Shown here one piece after another: positions 1 to 12,191 of a stretch of DNA of 64,000 bases. The notes under the pieces were generated by a model. That model was not told the DNA's origin and searched no databases. It saw only the letters and a list, made by a program, of their open reading frames with translations. The stretch spans positions 24,704,001 to 24,768,000 of the forward strand of contig OX940869.1 of NCBI GenBank assembly GCA_954871525.1, given 5' to 3'. The number at the start of each line of letters is the position of its first letter. Position 1 is the first letter of the stretch. A program made the position numbers and the translations under genes. The stretch is from Parietaria judaica (lineage: Eukaryota > Streptophyta > Magnoliopsida > Rosales > Urticaceae).

Positions 1-219
1 CTCTAGCTCTGCCGTGATCGGCCAATAGGCCCTCGCCTCCCTCGTCTTCTCTCCCGCGCAAGAACGCTGATGAAGAACATCTTGAGAAACCCTTGCAGAG
101 CCAAATCGGAGACTTCTCCGCGTCCGCCACCACCAACGGTGGTGCCACCATACCACAACCGAGGAAGGAGCCAAATTGGCATCGCCGGTCTTTGAGCTCT
201 GAAGCGTTGAATCTGGGTT
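1..219 (+). repeat. Direct repeat, copy A (219 bp)
   Basis: This block recurs at 666-884 at a constant offset of 665 bases, with only a few base differences visible by eye (for example gatcggcc versus gaccggcc near the start). Copy A stops where copy B continues into 'tgggtctcc', so copy A is truncated at its right end, or is one unit of a promoter-type tandem. It is GC-rich and has no convincing coding frame. It may belong to the 5' leader of the LINE that follows; that is inference. Confidence 0.85.
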
Positions 220-2176
220 AGCGAAAAGAATGCGAAAATACAAATCGTATATATATTATAAACTTTTCTTGTCGTTTAATATATATAAACGGGCATAAAT
301 CAAAATAGCAAAACGTATTAGAAAATAAATATTATTCCAATATACATATGTAAATACAAATAAAAGTCAAAATCATTGATGAACAACTCGGACCACCAGC
401 GGAGTTGCACCGAAGCTTCGTCGCTTTTGCTCCAAAAATCCTCGGCGTCACGGCCGGTGAAGCGGCGACAGCACTGCCGGGAAAACCCAGAGCACACCGC
501 CCTGTGAGATTTCGTGCTCACCGCCGAAGCTCCGGCCACGCCAAGGTGGCTCCCGTCGCGCACCTGGCGCCAAAGAGTGGAATGCATCGCCTCCCCAGAT
601 ATTGCACGAGCCAAAACCTGCAACCGGAGCACCGCCGCGGCGCTTCACCTCGGGTGACGAAGTTCCTCTAGCTCTGCCGTGACCGGCCAATAGGCCCTCG
701 CCTCCCTCGTCTTCTCTCCCGCGCAAGAACACTGATGAAGAACATCTTGAGAAACCCTTGCAGAGCCAAATCGGAGACTTCTCCGCGTCCGCCACCACCA
801 ACGGTGGCGCCACCATACCACAACCGAGGAAGGAGCCAAATTGGCATCGCCGGTCTTTGAGCTCTGAAGCGTTGAATCTGGGTTTGGGTCTCCACCCACC
901 ACCTCTGCGCGCGCTGGCGAACTGAAAACGCCATCAACGGAGTTGAAACCCCCTTCGCCGTCGTTGCTGCAAAGCCGCCTCCTCCGAACGTCATCGATCT
1001 CGCGAGCTCCCACAGCCACCCATTTCCCGTGAGGAAGCTCCACGCCAAAGTGCTCGCCCGCGAACACCGTGGTCACCACGGTGAAGACAGTCGATGGCGA
1101 AACTCCGGTGGCAAGGGGCAGCGGCGGCAGATCTGAGGGAGGAGAAGGGAAGGTTCCTTCGTGCTTCAAAAAAAAAAAACTCGAATCCAAAGCTTCCTCG
1201 CTTCCTCACTTGCACTCCAAAGAGTCTCTCCACGGTGGCAGACGAAGCCTCCACCTCGGCGCCTACAACGCCGGAACGACCAACCTCGACCTTGGCCATC
1301 GAACAACGCCTTCGTCGAATAGAGTTCTCTGCGAAAGCTTCTCGCCGTCAATTGGTCGTTGCGCACCTGGAGTGTCGCCGACAAGGCCCCGCACGCGCTC
1401 CCATCGCCGACAACGACCGCGCCTGCCAAGAGCCCAAATTTGCGACCGAGACTCCACCGGACGCCGCCGCGACCATCAGGTCTCTGGAACTCCGCTGAAC
1501 CACCATAACGGAAGGTGCAGCTCTTCCAAGCATCACCGAAAAGGTCCGCCGGTGAACCTCCTAGAAGCCACGGCGAGCTCCCGTACCTGGCGATCGGAGA
1601 GCACTCCCAACACGAGCCCAGATCTGAATATGGGTCTCCTCCGTAGTGCTGCCTCTGCTGAAGAAAGCTCTCAGCCCCGCTTACGACCATTTCGCGAGGC
1701 ACCAGCATCCCGCGCGACCTCCGACCTCCCTAGGGTTCGGCGAAGGGACTCCGCCATGCTCACCACCACCTGCAAACGCCGCCATGGTCGACGGTGACTC
1801 ACAGCTCCACCAAAAGACCCACGAACATTCCTCCCCACGCAATCCCAGAACCGAAAGGGTCTCCTCCACGCGCCGCCGCTGCCAACGGGGGGTTCAAAAC
1901 TTATCCGACCAGATCCGCGTGCCCGCCTCTGCTGCTCGGCGTTGGGGAAACGACGGAGAGGAAGAGAATTTCGAAGGAAGAAGGGGGAGGAAACGAGGCT
2001 CTGGTATTCGATGGGGAAAAGAAAAAAGAAAAGAAAAGAAAAAAAAGAAATATATATATATATATAATAAAAATCTGATTATAAACATCAGATTATAAAA
2101 AATAATAATACGCAGAATGCTCTCTGCGCTTCAGAGGAGCCCATCCTTCTGGATAAGTCTATTCTAGACTCTTGAG
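220..2176 (+). other. GC-rich non-coding leader, probably LINE 5' region
   Basis: Apart from the repeat copy at 666-884, this stretch has open frames in several registers and on both strands (for example a 181-codon minus-strand frame at 645-1190). None shows a recognisable domain, and the openness fits high GC rather than coding. From about 2020 it becomes A-rich, with a short TA run (2049-2065) and an 8-base inverted repeat (AATCTGAT / ATCAGATT, about 2073-2095). It lies directly before LINE ORF1 on the same strand, so a LINE 5' untranslated region is the simplest reading, but no element boundary or target duplication was found. Confidence 0.45.
666..884 (+). repeat. Direct repeat, copy B (219 bp)
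   Basis: Second copy of the block at 1-219. Here the sequence continues without a break into more GC-rich DNA leading towards the LINE ORFs. The 446 bases between the copies are AT-rich at first (220-385) and GC-rich after that. Confidence 0.85.
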
Positions 2177-3097
2177 TTGTCTTCTACATCTTTTCTCCGC
2201 GGTTTCCTCATGGATAATGACGAAGTCAATAAGCTGGTGGATCTAACGGAAAGTCTGAATATGGAGGAAGAAGATTGGGTTGTTGATCAGGACTGGGGTG
2301 TTGACAACGATGAGACTGGCGAGGGGCTCTCATCTTCCCATCTCGGTGCTTCGGTGGTCGGGAAGGTCGTAGCTCCCAAGGTGGGATCTCTCAAGCTTCT
2401 GAACTCCATTCTCAAGCGCTTGTGGTGGAATGAGAAGGCTTGGCGCACAAAGATTCTGAAGAAAAAAAACGACGGCGATTTTATCGTGGGATTTGAGTTC
2501 CAGTCCCCAGAAATATGCAAAATATTGGTCAGCAAAGGTACGTGGTCCTTCAACGGAGGTGTTTTATTGCTGGAGCAATGGCCATCGTCACAAAGATGGG
2601 AGGATTGCTTGTTTAATTCCATTAAGCTTTGGATTAGGATTTTCGGAGTGCCTCTTCAAGCCAGGAACGAGTCAAACATCTGGCGACTTGCTGCCACCGC
2701 TGGAAATCCTATTAGTTTCAAATGGGACGGGAGTTTCCGTTCAGTGATGAATGAATTCTTCCGATGCCGCGTCGAACTGGATATTACAAAACCGATCTGC
2801 CCTGGCCGCTTTATTCCGGTGAACGGCAACCTGGTTTGGATATCTTTCAAATACGAGAGGCTTCCTCCCTTTTGTCTCAAGTGTGGGAGCATTGGACTTG
2901 AGAGAGAGGCGTGTTCAAGACCGGCGGAGATGATCAAAGATTCAGGTGGGGCGATGATTTCTCCGTTCGCCTCGTGGCTGAAAGCTGACGTCAGCCGACG
3001 TTTTTGTTTCGAGGGGTTGATGAAATCGAGGGGAGTCAAGGAGTTCCACGGGAAGTTGTGTAGACGTTGGAAGTTCCAAGGAAAGTCGGCTGAATAA
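2177..3097 (+). pseudogene. LINE ORF1, N-terminal part (RNA-binding protein), decayed
   Basis: The 306-codon frame resembles the DUF4283 and zinc-knuckle ORF1 proteins of plant L1 elements, which bind the element RNA. The region with LWWNEKAW, GTWSF and GRFIPVNGNLVWISFKYERLPPF-like residues (about 80-235) is the DUF4283 type. The knuckle near residue 238 reads CLKCGSIGLEREAC: the cysteine spacing is kept, but the histidine position holds Leu, so the zinc site is probably broken. The frame stops at 3097, and the rest of ORF1 continues in another frame from 3111, so a frameshift is likely. Confidence 0.8.
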
Positions 3098-3110
3098 TGA
3101 TGAGTAGAGA

Positions 3111-3749
3111 GTGAATGTCGAGGGCAGCGGGACCAGGTGCCATTTTCCTACGCCAGCCTCTTTTTTCACTCGTGGGAATGTGTCACGTGTTTCTTACTTG
3201 GAGACAGATACCCCTAATACAAAATCAGATATTAACTCTCATACTGAGCATATTGGGCCCAATAAAAAGTTAAGACCAGATCCAAAAATAGATGAGCCCA
3301 TGAAGCTAAATTGGGAACTCCAACCCAAGTCTGGTGTGGTCGATGGAGATTATGACTCTCCCATAGTCTCTGCTTCAAAATCCCTCTCTCAAAATCTTGA
3401 TTCTCTGGGCACGAAGAAAAGGTGTCTAGAAATCTCTTCAGATGATTCGAAGGGAAGCTTTAAGCCGATTTTGCCGGGGAAGAAACGCATCACGGACGTT
3501 AAGCGGTCGGCGATGTCGAAATTGAAGAAAAGCATTCCAACTGGAGTTTCTAAAACTCATGTGTGTCAAAGAAAAGTTGAAACATGCCTCTTCCATTGTC
3601 TGGGGCTCTCGGAGGAGGACGCAAAATTTTGTTTTGCATCCCGGGCATTGGAGATCGAAGAGGAGGTGGAGGATAAAGGTACGGATGGCGACGATCAAAC
3701 GAAATCGGTGGGTGCTGGCCGGGAGAGCCAGACCCGCCGATCGCAGTGA
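3111..3749 (+). pseudogene. LINE ORF1, C-terminal low-complexity part
   Basis: This 212-codon frame is polar and Ser/Lys/Asp-rich, with no fold I recognise. It sits between the zinc-knuckle part of ORF1 and the ORF2 endonuclease, which is where the variable tail of plant L1 ORF1 lies. It is in a different frame from the N-terminal part, consistent with a frameshift near 3095-3110. Its stop (3747-3749) overlaps the beginning of the ORF2 endonuclease frame by four bases. Confidence 0.6.
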
Positions 3750-6700
3750 ATCTTTTATGTTGGAACGCTCGGGGTCTGGGCAACCCCGAGGCGTTCGCCA
3801 ATCTTCGGAGACTTGTCCGTGACGAATCTCCGGATGTCCTCTTTATTTCCGAAATGAAGATAAATTCTTGGCGTTGTCAGCGTTGGAGATCAATATTGGG
3901 AATGGAAGGCAATTTTTTCGTTGACACTAAAAGAAGGAGCAGTGGTCTCATTTTGATGTGGTCGAAGAAAGTCTTCGTTAATGTTTACTCTTTCTCGGCA
4001 GGTCATATTGACTCCTTCATCAAGATGAATGATCGCGAGTGGCGGTTTACAGGTTTCTACGGTAATCCTAAATCAGAGAAGCGTAAATTCTCTTGGAATC
4101 TCCTAAGGAAATTGGCAGTTGCTCACGGCAAGAAATGCGGACCGTGGCTGGTCGGGGGCGATTGGAATGAGATTCTTTTTTATTCGGAGAAAGATGGTGG
4201 TGGAAGACGTAGCTGGGCTCTTATGAATGATTTCCATGAAATCTTGGTGGAGGCAGGTCTGGAGGATCTTGGATTTTTTGGCAATAAGTTCACATGGGCA
4301 ATGGATGGGATCCGCTGAGGTTTGTCCAGGAGAGGCTCGACAGGTTTTGTGCCAACGAGGAATGGCTTAGATTGTTCCCAAACTTCAAAGCGCACAACCT
4401 CGATTTTTATCAGTCCGATCACAGGGTGATTAGGCTCCGGCTTGTCCCCGATCAGTTCCTCCCCCAATCTCGGCCTAAACATAGATTTCACTTCGAAGAA
4501 AAATGGATGTACGAAGATGAGTTCAAGGACTTGGTGGAGAAAGGCTGGCGGCTTTCGGATGGTGGCTGCCCACGACTGCTCTTATCTGACCTTAAAAGTT
4601 TAAGTAAATGTCTAAGTGACTGGGATCGTGATAGATTCGGCGAGCTTCCGAAGCAGATCATCGAAATCAGAAAGGCCATTGAGGAAAGGAAGAAAGACCA
4701 TGTACATAGCTCCAACATCCGCCAACTGGCAATCCTCAATGATAAGCTAGAAAAGCTTATATCGGCGGAAGAAGTCCATTGGAAGCAGCGGGCCAGGGTG
4801 AATTGGCTAAGCCACGGAGATAGAAATACAAAGTTTTTTCATGCCCACGCCAACCAAAGGAGGAAAATCAACAAAATAACGGTCATTAAAAATGAATTTG
4901 GGATTTTGATCAAATGAACTAAGGACCTTCTCTCTGCATTCAGGAGTCACTTTGACAATCTCTTCACATCTTCTTACCCGAGCGACGCTAATCTATCCGC
5001 TGGTATAACTAAGAGCATTCCTAAACTTTCTGCTGATCCTATGTGCTCACTCGAGGCTGATTTTTCCAGTGATGAGATTAAGAAGGCTCTTTTCGCTATG
5101 CATCCTACTAAAGCCCCAAGACCGGATGGCTGGTCAGCTTGCTTCTTAAAAAAAAAATGGGATCTGATAGGCGACAGAATCACGAAGTGCTGCTTGAATA
5201 TCTTAAACGGAAGTGACAGCGTTGCCGAATGGAACTACACTCTGATATCGCTCATTCCAAAGGTTGAGAAAACGGAGAGTTTGAAAGATTTTCGTTCGAT
5301 TTCTCTGTGCAACACATTGTACAAAATAGTGGTGAAATCTTTAGCAAATCGCATCAAATCAGTCATAGGGTTAGTGGTTGACGAGAATTAAAGTGCTTTC
5401 ATTGCTGGACGTAATATCGGGGATAACATTATGGTGGGATTCAAGTGTAATCACTGGCTTCGGTCCCGCACTAAAGGTCGCAACAGCTACGCTGCGCTGA
5501 AACTCGACATGAGTAAAGCCTATGATAGAATCGAGTGGGCGTATGTTAAAAGAATCTTGGAAGAAATGAAATTTGGTCCGCGCTGTATTTCCCGAATTAT
5601 GGACTGTATTTCGACAATGAGATTTTCTGTTCTCGTTAACGGCTTTATATCAGAGCAATTCCCTGCCTCCCGTGGTCTCCGACAAGGTGATCCATTATCC
5701 CCGTATCTATTTATCTTGTGTGCTCAATGATTCTCTTCTTTAATTCATGAGCAGGTCAGCCGAAGGAAAATTCACGAAATACAAATATCGAAGCGAAGTC
5801 CCACTATATCGCACTTGTTCTTTGCCGACGATAGCCTTATATTTCTTCGGGAAAATGCGAGTGAGAGTAGGGCTCTTATTCAATGTATCGACGTGTATTC
5901 AAAAGCCTCGGGTCAGGTTGTTAATTTTGATAAATCTGCTATCTCTTTTTCTCCGAACACGGCTCCTGCCCAAGTCGAGGAGGTGAAAGGAATCCTTGGA
6001 GTTCATCTCACTGATGGTTTTGACGTGTATTTGGGGCTGCCTACTTTCTCGATGAGATCCAAAAATTTCCAGTTTGGTTTTCTCCGATCAAGAGCTCTCA
6101 AGCGGATCAGTGGATGGAGTAAAAAACTATTCTCCATAGGTGGTAAAGAGACTCTTATAAAATCTGTTATACAGGCCATTCCGACGTACACAATGAGCTC
6201 TTTCAAAATCCCGGCCAGTCTCTGTGAAGAAATTGAAAAAATTTGCTCAGATTTTTGGTGGGGTGGTGACGAAACGAAGAAGAGACTTCATTGGCTGAGT
6301 TGGGACCGTCTATGCAAGCCAAAGAAAGATGGCGGAATGGGGTTTCGAAGACTCACTGATTTCAATCAGGCGCTTCTTGCCAAGCAAGTGTGGCGGCTGG
6401 CCAGAGCGCCCGAGTCGCTGGCTGCAAGAGTTATGGCCGGGAAGTATCATCCCGAGTCATCGATTTTGGAAGGAAAAGAAAAAGCTGGCTGCTCTTATAT
6501 CTGGAGAAGCCTCTTATGGGGGATAAAGCTTCTCAATCTCGGCTGGAGATGGAGGGTTGGTGACGGGGCAAAAATATCTATTTATGGCGATAGATGGATC
6601 CCGTTCTCGTCGAGCTTCAAAGTTCAATCGCCTCCGGTTTTAGGTGATGCAAAAGTAAGTAATCTTCTCCTTGATTCTGGGGATTGGAACGCTCGCCTAA

Positions 6701-7169
6701 TTCGTGAGTCTTTTCTTATGTTCGAGGCCGATAAGATTCTGTTGATGGCTAGATCTAACAATGAAAAGAAAGACTTTGTGGTTTGGCACTTTAGTAAGCG
6801 AGGTCTTTATTCGGTTCGGAGTGGTTATCATGTAGCCCGTGAGCTTGGCACGAATTACAGCTCGCCGGGTCCCTCTCAACCTAGATCCGGGGAGACGTGG
6901 AACAAGGTTTGGTCAGTTAAAACCCCTCCAAAAATTATGATTTTTGTGTGGAGAGCGTGTCAAGAGATTATCCAATTGATGGTAAACATGGCCCAGCGAC
7001 ATATTCCGGTGTCCTCGGGATGCCTTTTCTGTGACTGCACTTTCGATACCTCTGCACACAGTATCTTTTTCTACTCTTTTGTGGAGGAAGCGTGGAGAGG
7101 CTCGCCCTTCGAACATATACTCGAGTCTAACCCACACAAATGGTTTCGCGACTCGAAGAGTGACCTTTC
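3746..7169 (+). pseudogene. LINE ORF2: endonuclease and reverse transcriptase, decayed
   Basis: ORF2 nicks target DNA and primes reverse transcription there. The endonuclease (3746-4318) keeps LLCWNARGLG, the SEMK glutamate, GDWNE and, after a frameshift near 4300-4320, the SDH triad. The rest stays in one frame to 7169 but carries three premature stops: TGA at 4915, TAA at 5389 and TGA at 5728. RT motifs remain legible: LISLIPK, SKAYDRIEW, GLRQGDPLSP and the catalytic FADD (about 5821). A zf-RVT-like region (WNKVWSVKTPPKIMIFVW, with cysteines near 7020) follows. The frame is cut at 7169 by the inserted LTR and resumes exactly at 21882. Confidence 0.9.
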
Positions 7170-8014
7170 TGTTGGACATATGTGTCCTTAAACAAGATAT
7201 TTTATCCATTTGTAAAAGATTATGACAAGTCGTTGAATAAAGATGATGCTTATTATGATAATCTTATTATAGTTTCTGGTAGAGTAAAATAGAATGTTTG
7301 ATTCCTTAGTTCATAAAGGATGCAATTATGTTATTATTATCACAAAAGAGTCAATGTGAGGATGAATTAATAATCATAATAAATGAACTTAAAATGTCCG
7401 TGACCTGATCAACTGGGTAGGAGCCCATTAATCGAATAAGGTCATTAATGTGACTAAGTGACAATCCTATTCTGGATTTTGTGTGTGTCACACTCACTAG
7501 AAGTACATTAAGTATGAAGTGTCTTCATACTGGACTGGACCTGACTAAAACTCCGGAAGTTATCATATAAGACCGTCACTGATAACTTGGAGTTGAGTCA
7601 CTAGTAGATGATCAAATGGATATTCGATCTAAGTCCTGAGTGATCTTGAGTTCAAGCTGCTGGCTTGATTGTTCTTTGATTCAACCGTTAAATAACACGA
7701 AATATTACCGCTGTTCCCAACACTATTATTTTGGGAACATGATAGTCAGCAGTAAGGGTAGCTTGGTCATAGACATGGGCATCACACAGCTCTCTTCAGA
7801 GTGATGATGATTCCCTTGATTGTCGGTGGTGAGAAGTGAGAGGTACCCGTGCGCAACTTATGAATCGAAACCATAAGTGGGTCATTCATAATATTACTGA
7901 CTGAGTCAAGGATGAAAATGCAATGAGGGGCATAACGGTAGAAACCGCCTGCTCGTGTGTGGATCATCAAGTGAAAGATCAATAACCCGAATTTGATTGT
8001 ATCAATGGACACCC

Positions 8015-11000
8015 TGTAATACCTTAGTCCTTAGCTAAATACTTTTAAGATGAAAATTTCTCTTTCGTAATGGTTCTATCTTCAGAGACTTGTTTTGATG
8101 CATTGTTGCGATGAAAATTATTTTCTAATGCAATTCTTAGTATCACATTAGTGACTTATGATTTTATGATTGTTTGTGACATGCAATTTGAGTATAATTC
8201 TATGGACTATTATAGTCAATGTCATAGAAAATCTCGTACCAATGAGTTTTCTATAATTAGAAAAGGTACCAAGACATTCATAAAACTATGATAAGAAACC
8301 TATTCATCATGGGGAACATAAGTTTTAAAGAAGGAACAAAAGATTCATGCAAAAAAAAAAAAACGACAGAGCAAACTAATACACACGAAGTTTGACTATA
8401 AAAGTCAACTGTGTGAAAATCAATATTTCCAAGTCCCACATGAATCCAAAAATGTTATTTTTGGAATGTACACAAAAATTTAAGTAAGATAGATGTGTTC
8501 AAATTTAATTTTCAAACAAGGTCCTCTATTTTTTTGAAAAGTTGCACTATGGCCCTTAATTGCCAAAAAGTTTACAATTATGCCCCTTTTAGATTTTGGA
8601 CTTTACAAACTGATACATGATGGTCAAATTCGTGACTCCCTCTATATATAAGCTGAAATATATAGGCAATCCCTTTCAAATTGGCTTAGAAGTCAAAAGA
8701 AATTCAAAATCCATTTTTGTCATATGTGTTTGTCCTATATACATTCCAAATGGACCAATAACTTCTTTAGGGTGCATGTAAGCCACATGGAACTTCTATT
8801 TCAGCCTTAGCACGCCCTTATTACTCAAAGGAAGCCAAATGGAAGCCTTGAGTGACCTCAAAGATAGCCAAGAACCAATGGAGTCATTTTGAGAGCATGA
8901 TTACACTCAAGAGTGTAGTAACATGCATTTCTTTCTCTCTCTTCACACAAATCCGACCCTAACACTCTCTCTAGAGCAGAAACAAACCTCTCTCATCCTC
9001 CATAACTCTCTTTTGGAAACCCTCATCCATATCTCAAAGAGAACTAACCAAAAACACCACCAAAATATCATCATCTTTTCCAAGAATGAGTAAGAGGTAA
9101 AATGTCCTCTTCCATGTCGATTTTGTCAATGTTTTATTCTGAGAAACTTAATTAATTTATGCCCCTTTTGTTTTATGTTGAAGCCATGAACTTATGGAGA
9201 AAGAATCGTGAAGATCCGATCTCAAACGCACCATCTTTTCACCTAAACCGAAACCTTGTTCAAAACTCTTGAAATAGGTAAGGAAACCCCCTTGCATGTG
9301 GATTTCTTTTATTCTTTTGATATATGAACTTATGTTCATTATATATCCCCTTCATTCCAGCTCCATTCAAGTCCTTTTATGTCCAAAACGTTGTGAAGTG
9401 CACTCAAGTTCCCAACTACATTTAAGTTCGTAAACTTGTCGAAGATCGTAGAGGAAGGTAACAACTATGAACAAACAATTTAAACCCCTTGATGAATGGT
9501 TTACTTACTGTATTATAATGCTTGTTTAAGCTTTAAAAAAATGCATGCATGTTTGTTTTATGCATAAGTATGAATGTATTATGAAAATCCCTAAGGTTAT
9601 GTTGAAAGTATGTCATGCATGCTTGCTGAAATTTTAGTATAAAGATGTCTGTTTTGGTGAGAGGCTTTAACTGATCAAATCAACTCAAAAAAAGAGAAAA
9701 TTATACATTTATTTGTAGATATAGATGTCTACTACAACATATCCGATTTTCAAGTCCATGCATGATACGCGTTTTAAGATATGAACCACGCGCTATTAGT
9801 GTACATGTTATGTTTAACCTCCAGGCAGATCTGGAAGTCATGTCTTATAACGTTTTTATCACCAACTAAAATTTAATATTTTTGTGAAATAAAAATGTAG
9901 TATGTTTCCTTAGCTTATTATCTGGATAATTACACTGGTTTCATGATTAAAATATTTTTTATCGATTTTATAAAATTCACGGCGTGTAGGTCGCCGAACT
10001 GTTTTTGACTTCCAGACAGATTTGATAAAACTTATTTGAGTAAGAATTTAAGATAATTAAATGATACTATTTTATACTAAACGAAAATCTATGTTATAAT
10101 TAAAGTCAGTAGCTAAGTTTTGGCACTGGTTTGATATAAAAATCATTTTTGAACGATTTTATAAAATTCACGGAAAAACGGTCGTCAAGTTAATTTTGGT
10201 TTCCAAAGTCAGAATTTCCAAGGGTTAAGGGTATACATATGCATGAGATAGTACTTGATACATTATTCCTTGTAGTTTGAAACTAATGACGGGAAATTAA
10301 TACCAGGAAACACGTAGTCCGTAAGCTACAACTTACGACGAAAGTAATTTTTCTAAGGACAAAAGGTACGTAAAAGTACTCACCTACAACATGACAATAA
10401 TATGAATTACATATCTTGATCTTTATGACATGGATGTTGATATTATATGATTGATTATATGATGGTTGGATTATGCATATATGAATATCGTTGGGTGATC
10501 ATGAAGATTTCCAAATGCGTGTTATGATAATGATGTAAATTATATACGCATATACTTTTATAAGAAAAGTATTTTTTTTTAAAAGCGTCGTACCGAGACT
10601 TTTAATGTCTCATATTGGATGCCTCTGAATGTGTCTACGTTATGCATCTTGTTCGATGCCTCTGAACGTATTTACATCATGCATCTTTGCCTCGGGTGGT
10701 CTCGGTGGGTAGCTCCCCCGGTCTCCCGTAGGTGTTTGCGCAAATGGTACGTACGCCGGGCCCAAATATTATTTTAAACATTTATAAGATATATTTTTAA
10801 ATGTATTATTGCATCACATGTCGTAAGTTTACCTCTATGTTTGAATTTTGTGATGTGTATGTTTAATTGTGAGCTGCATATGCTTTTGCGTACTGAGCTT
10901 TTTAGCTCACTATAGTCGTGTTGTAGTTACAGGAAAGAAACCTATTGCAGACTAGCGGCGGATGGAGCGGAATTGGCGTGTGCAGTATATACGGTGCATA

Positions 11001-11361
11001 CAGTGGTAGAAACGGTTCTTGTAGGTGTTTCCGCAGTTCTTGTATTTCGTACATTTTGTCGAGTGGATTTCCTTTTGTTTTTATCATGGCGAGTCTTATG
11101 TATAAGTCAAATTTCTCGCATCAACATCCTAAAGATCCGAACTTCATGTTCTAAGTTGTAAGTCGGATAAGTTCAACAATCTAAGAATATTTATCTTATC
11201 TTATGATCCTTGATTATTATCTTAGATAGAAAAGAAAAAAAAAATGCGCGCTACAAGTTTTTCTTTACAAAAAAAAAAAAATCCGCCAAAGTGCTCCTTA
11301 AGCTAGGAAAACCTCGAGTCTTGTTTGAGAAGTAATCGACCCGAGAAAAGGGGTCGTTACA
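8015..11361 (+). repeat. 5' LTR of the Gypsy element (3347 bp)
   Basis: It begins TGTAATACC and ends GTCGTTACA, immediately before the primer-binding site. It is colinear with 16619-19968 throughout. A TATA-like TATATATAAG is at 8643-8652. A GC-rich segment near 10680-10760 and an A/T-rich remainder are shared by both copies. Short open frames here (for example 9157-9339 minus and 10902-11154) recur in both LTRs and look fortuitous. Confidence 0.95.
8643..8652 (+). promoter_or_regulatory. TATA box in the Gypsy 5' LTR
   Basis: TATATATAAG follows CTCCC and is conserved at 17249-17258 in the 3' LTR. It is the best TATA candidate in the LTR. The start site cannot be placed from sequence alone. 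Confidence 0.5.
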
Positions 11362-11888
11362 AGTTGGTATCAGAGCCGTTCACCTATCGTCACCATATAT
11401 GCATGCCAACCGATTCCGACTTACTCCGCAAGTAAGTTTCGTTTCTTTGTAACATATTAAAATTAGATTTTATATGTATAGTAATGGATAACTTGGCTTT
11501 CCCACGTGAATATGTGCGTACTCTTGTGTCTCGGTTGCTCCCTCGAGACATTAAGGTTGGAGTTTCAAATCGAAGACTAACATCGAAAAACAGTGACTTC
11601 TCTTTCGATGAGATATTCAGATATCCTTACTTTGGATGTTGTGAATATATGAGAATATCTCTGTGTGTTCTTATTGTATCTTGATGATATATCGAATGTG
11701 TATATATATTAACTTTTGTACATTCCTATATGAAATAGGATATGTATGTTATAAGTTAATGAGATGAGATGGAATTTTGATGAATGTGATTTTTGTCTGG
11801 TTATAAGTGATGTTGAGAAATGAAATGACATCTTTATATTTATGACTATGATCAGACTACGGCTCGTATTCGCGAGTTAAGCGATATC
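11362..11888 (+). other. Gypsy leader with primer-binding site
   Basis: TGGTATCAGAGC at 11365-11376, three bases after the LTR end, matches the 3' end of plant initiator tRNA-Met, the usual primer for this group. The rest, up to the gag start at 11889, is an untranslated leader. A 66-codon frame at 11484-11684 has no recognisable domain, and I do not consider it a gene. Confidence 0.85.
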
Positions 11889-12191
11889 ATGGCCAGAACT
11901 AGAGGCCGAGGTGGCCAAGTTCGTGGTCGTGGTCACGGACGCGGACGCAGTAGAGTGCGTGGGGATGCAAACGCCCAAAATGATGGACGTGATCAAAATG
12001 ATGCTATGGAGATTCTCCAACGTCGGTTAGATGAGCAAGCGGCGCAGATTCAACAGCTTACTGCGCTGTTGAATACTCGAAACGAAGAACAAAGGGCTAA
12101 TCCCGACGAAGAAGCTGATGATGAATCCGAAGAAGAAGAAGAAGAAGTCGAAGGAGACGACGACGCTGAAGAAGAGGCCCCAGCTCAATAA
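11889..12191 (+). pseudogene. Gypsy gag, N-terminal segment ended by an in-frame stop
   Basis: This 100-codon frame starts MARTRGRGGQVRGRGHGRGR, an Arg/Gly-rich start typical of this gag family. It then has a coiled-coil-like stretch (about residues 38-63) and a very acidic run before the TAA at 12189. The next codons continue in the same frame into the main gag domain ([10 protein letters not shown]), so the stop interrupts gag instead of separating two genes. Point mutation is the simplest cause. Programmed readthrough is possible but unsupported. Confidence 0.85.

Noticed and set aside
645..1190. 181-codon open frame on the minus strand
   Set aside because: It lies in GC-rich DNA where several frames on both strands are open, covers the 219 bp repeat, and shows no domain. 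It is likely fortuitous.
1069..1797. 242-codon open frame on the plus strand
   Set aside because: Low-complexity Arg/Ser/Pro composition, overlapping open frames in other registers and no recognisable family. Treated as LINE leader.
7782..8012. 76-codon minus-strand ORF before the Gypsy insertion
   Set aside because: It lies in the non-coding U3 of the solo LTR, with no domain.
9157..11161. Short ORFs in the Gypsy LTR
   Set aside because: They recur in the second LTR as expected of a duplicate, have no domain and lie in non-coding LTR sequence.
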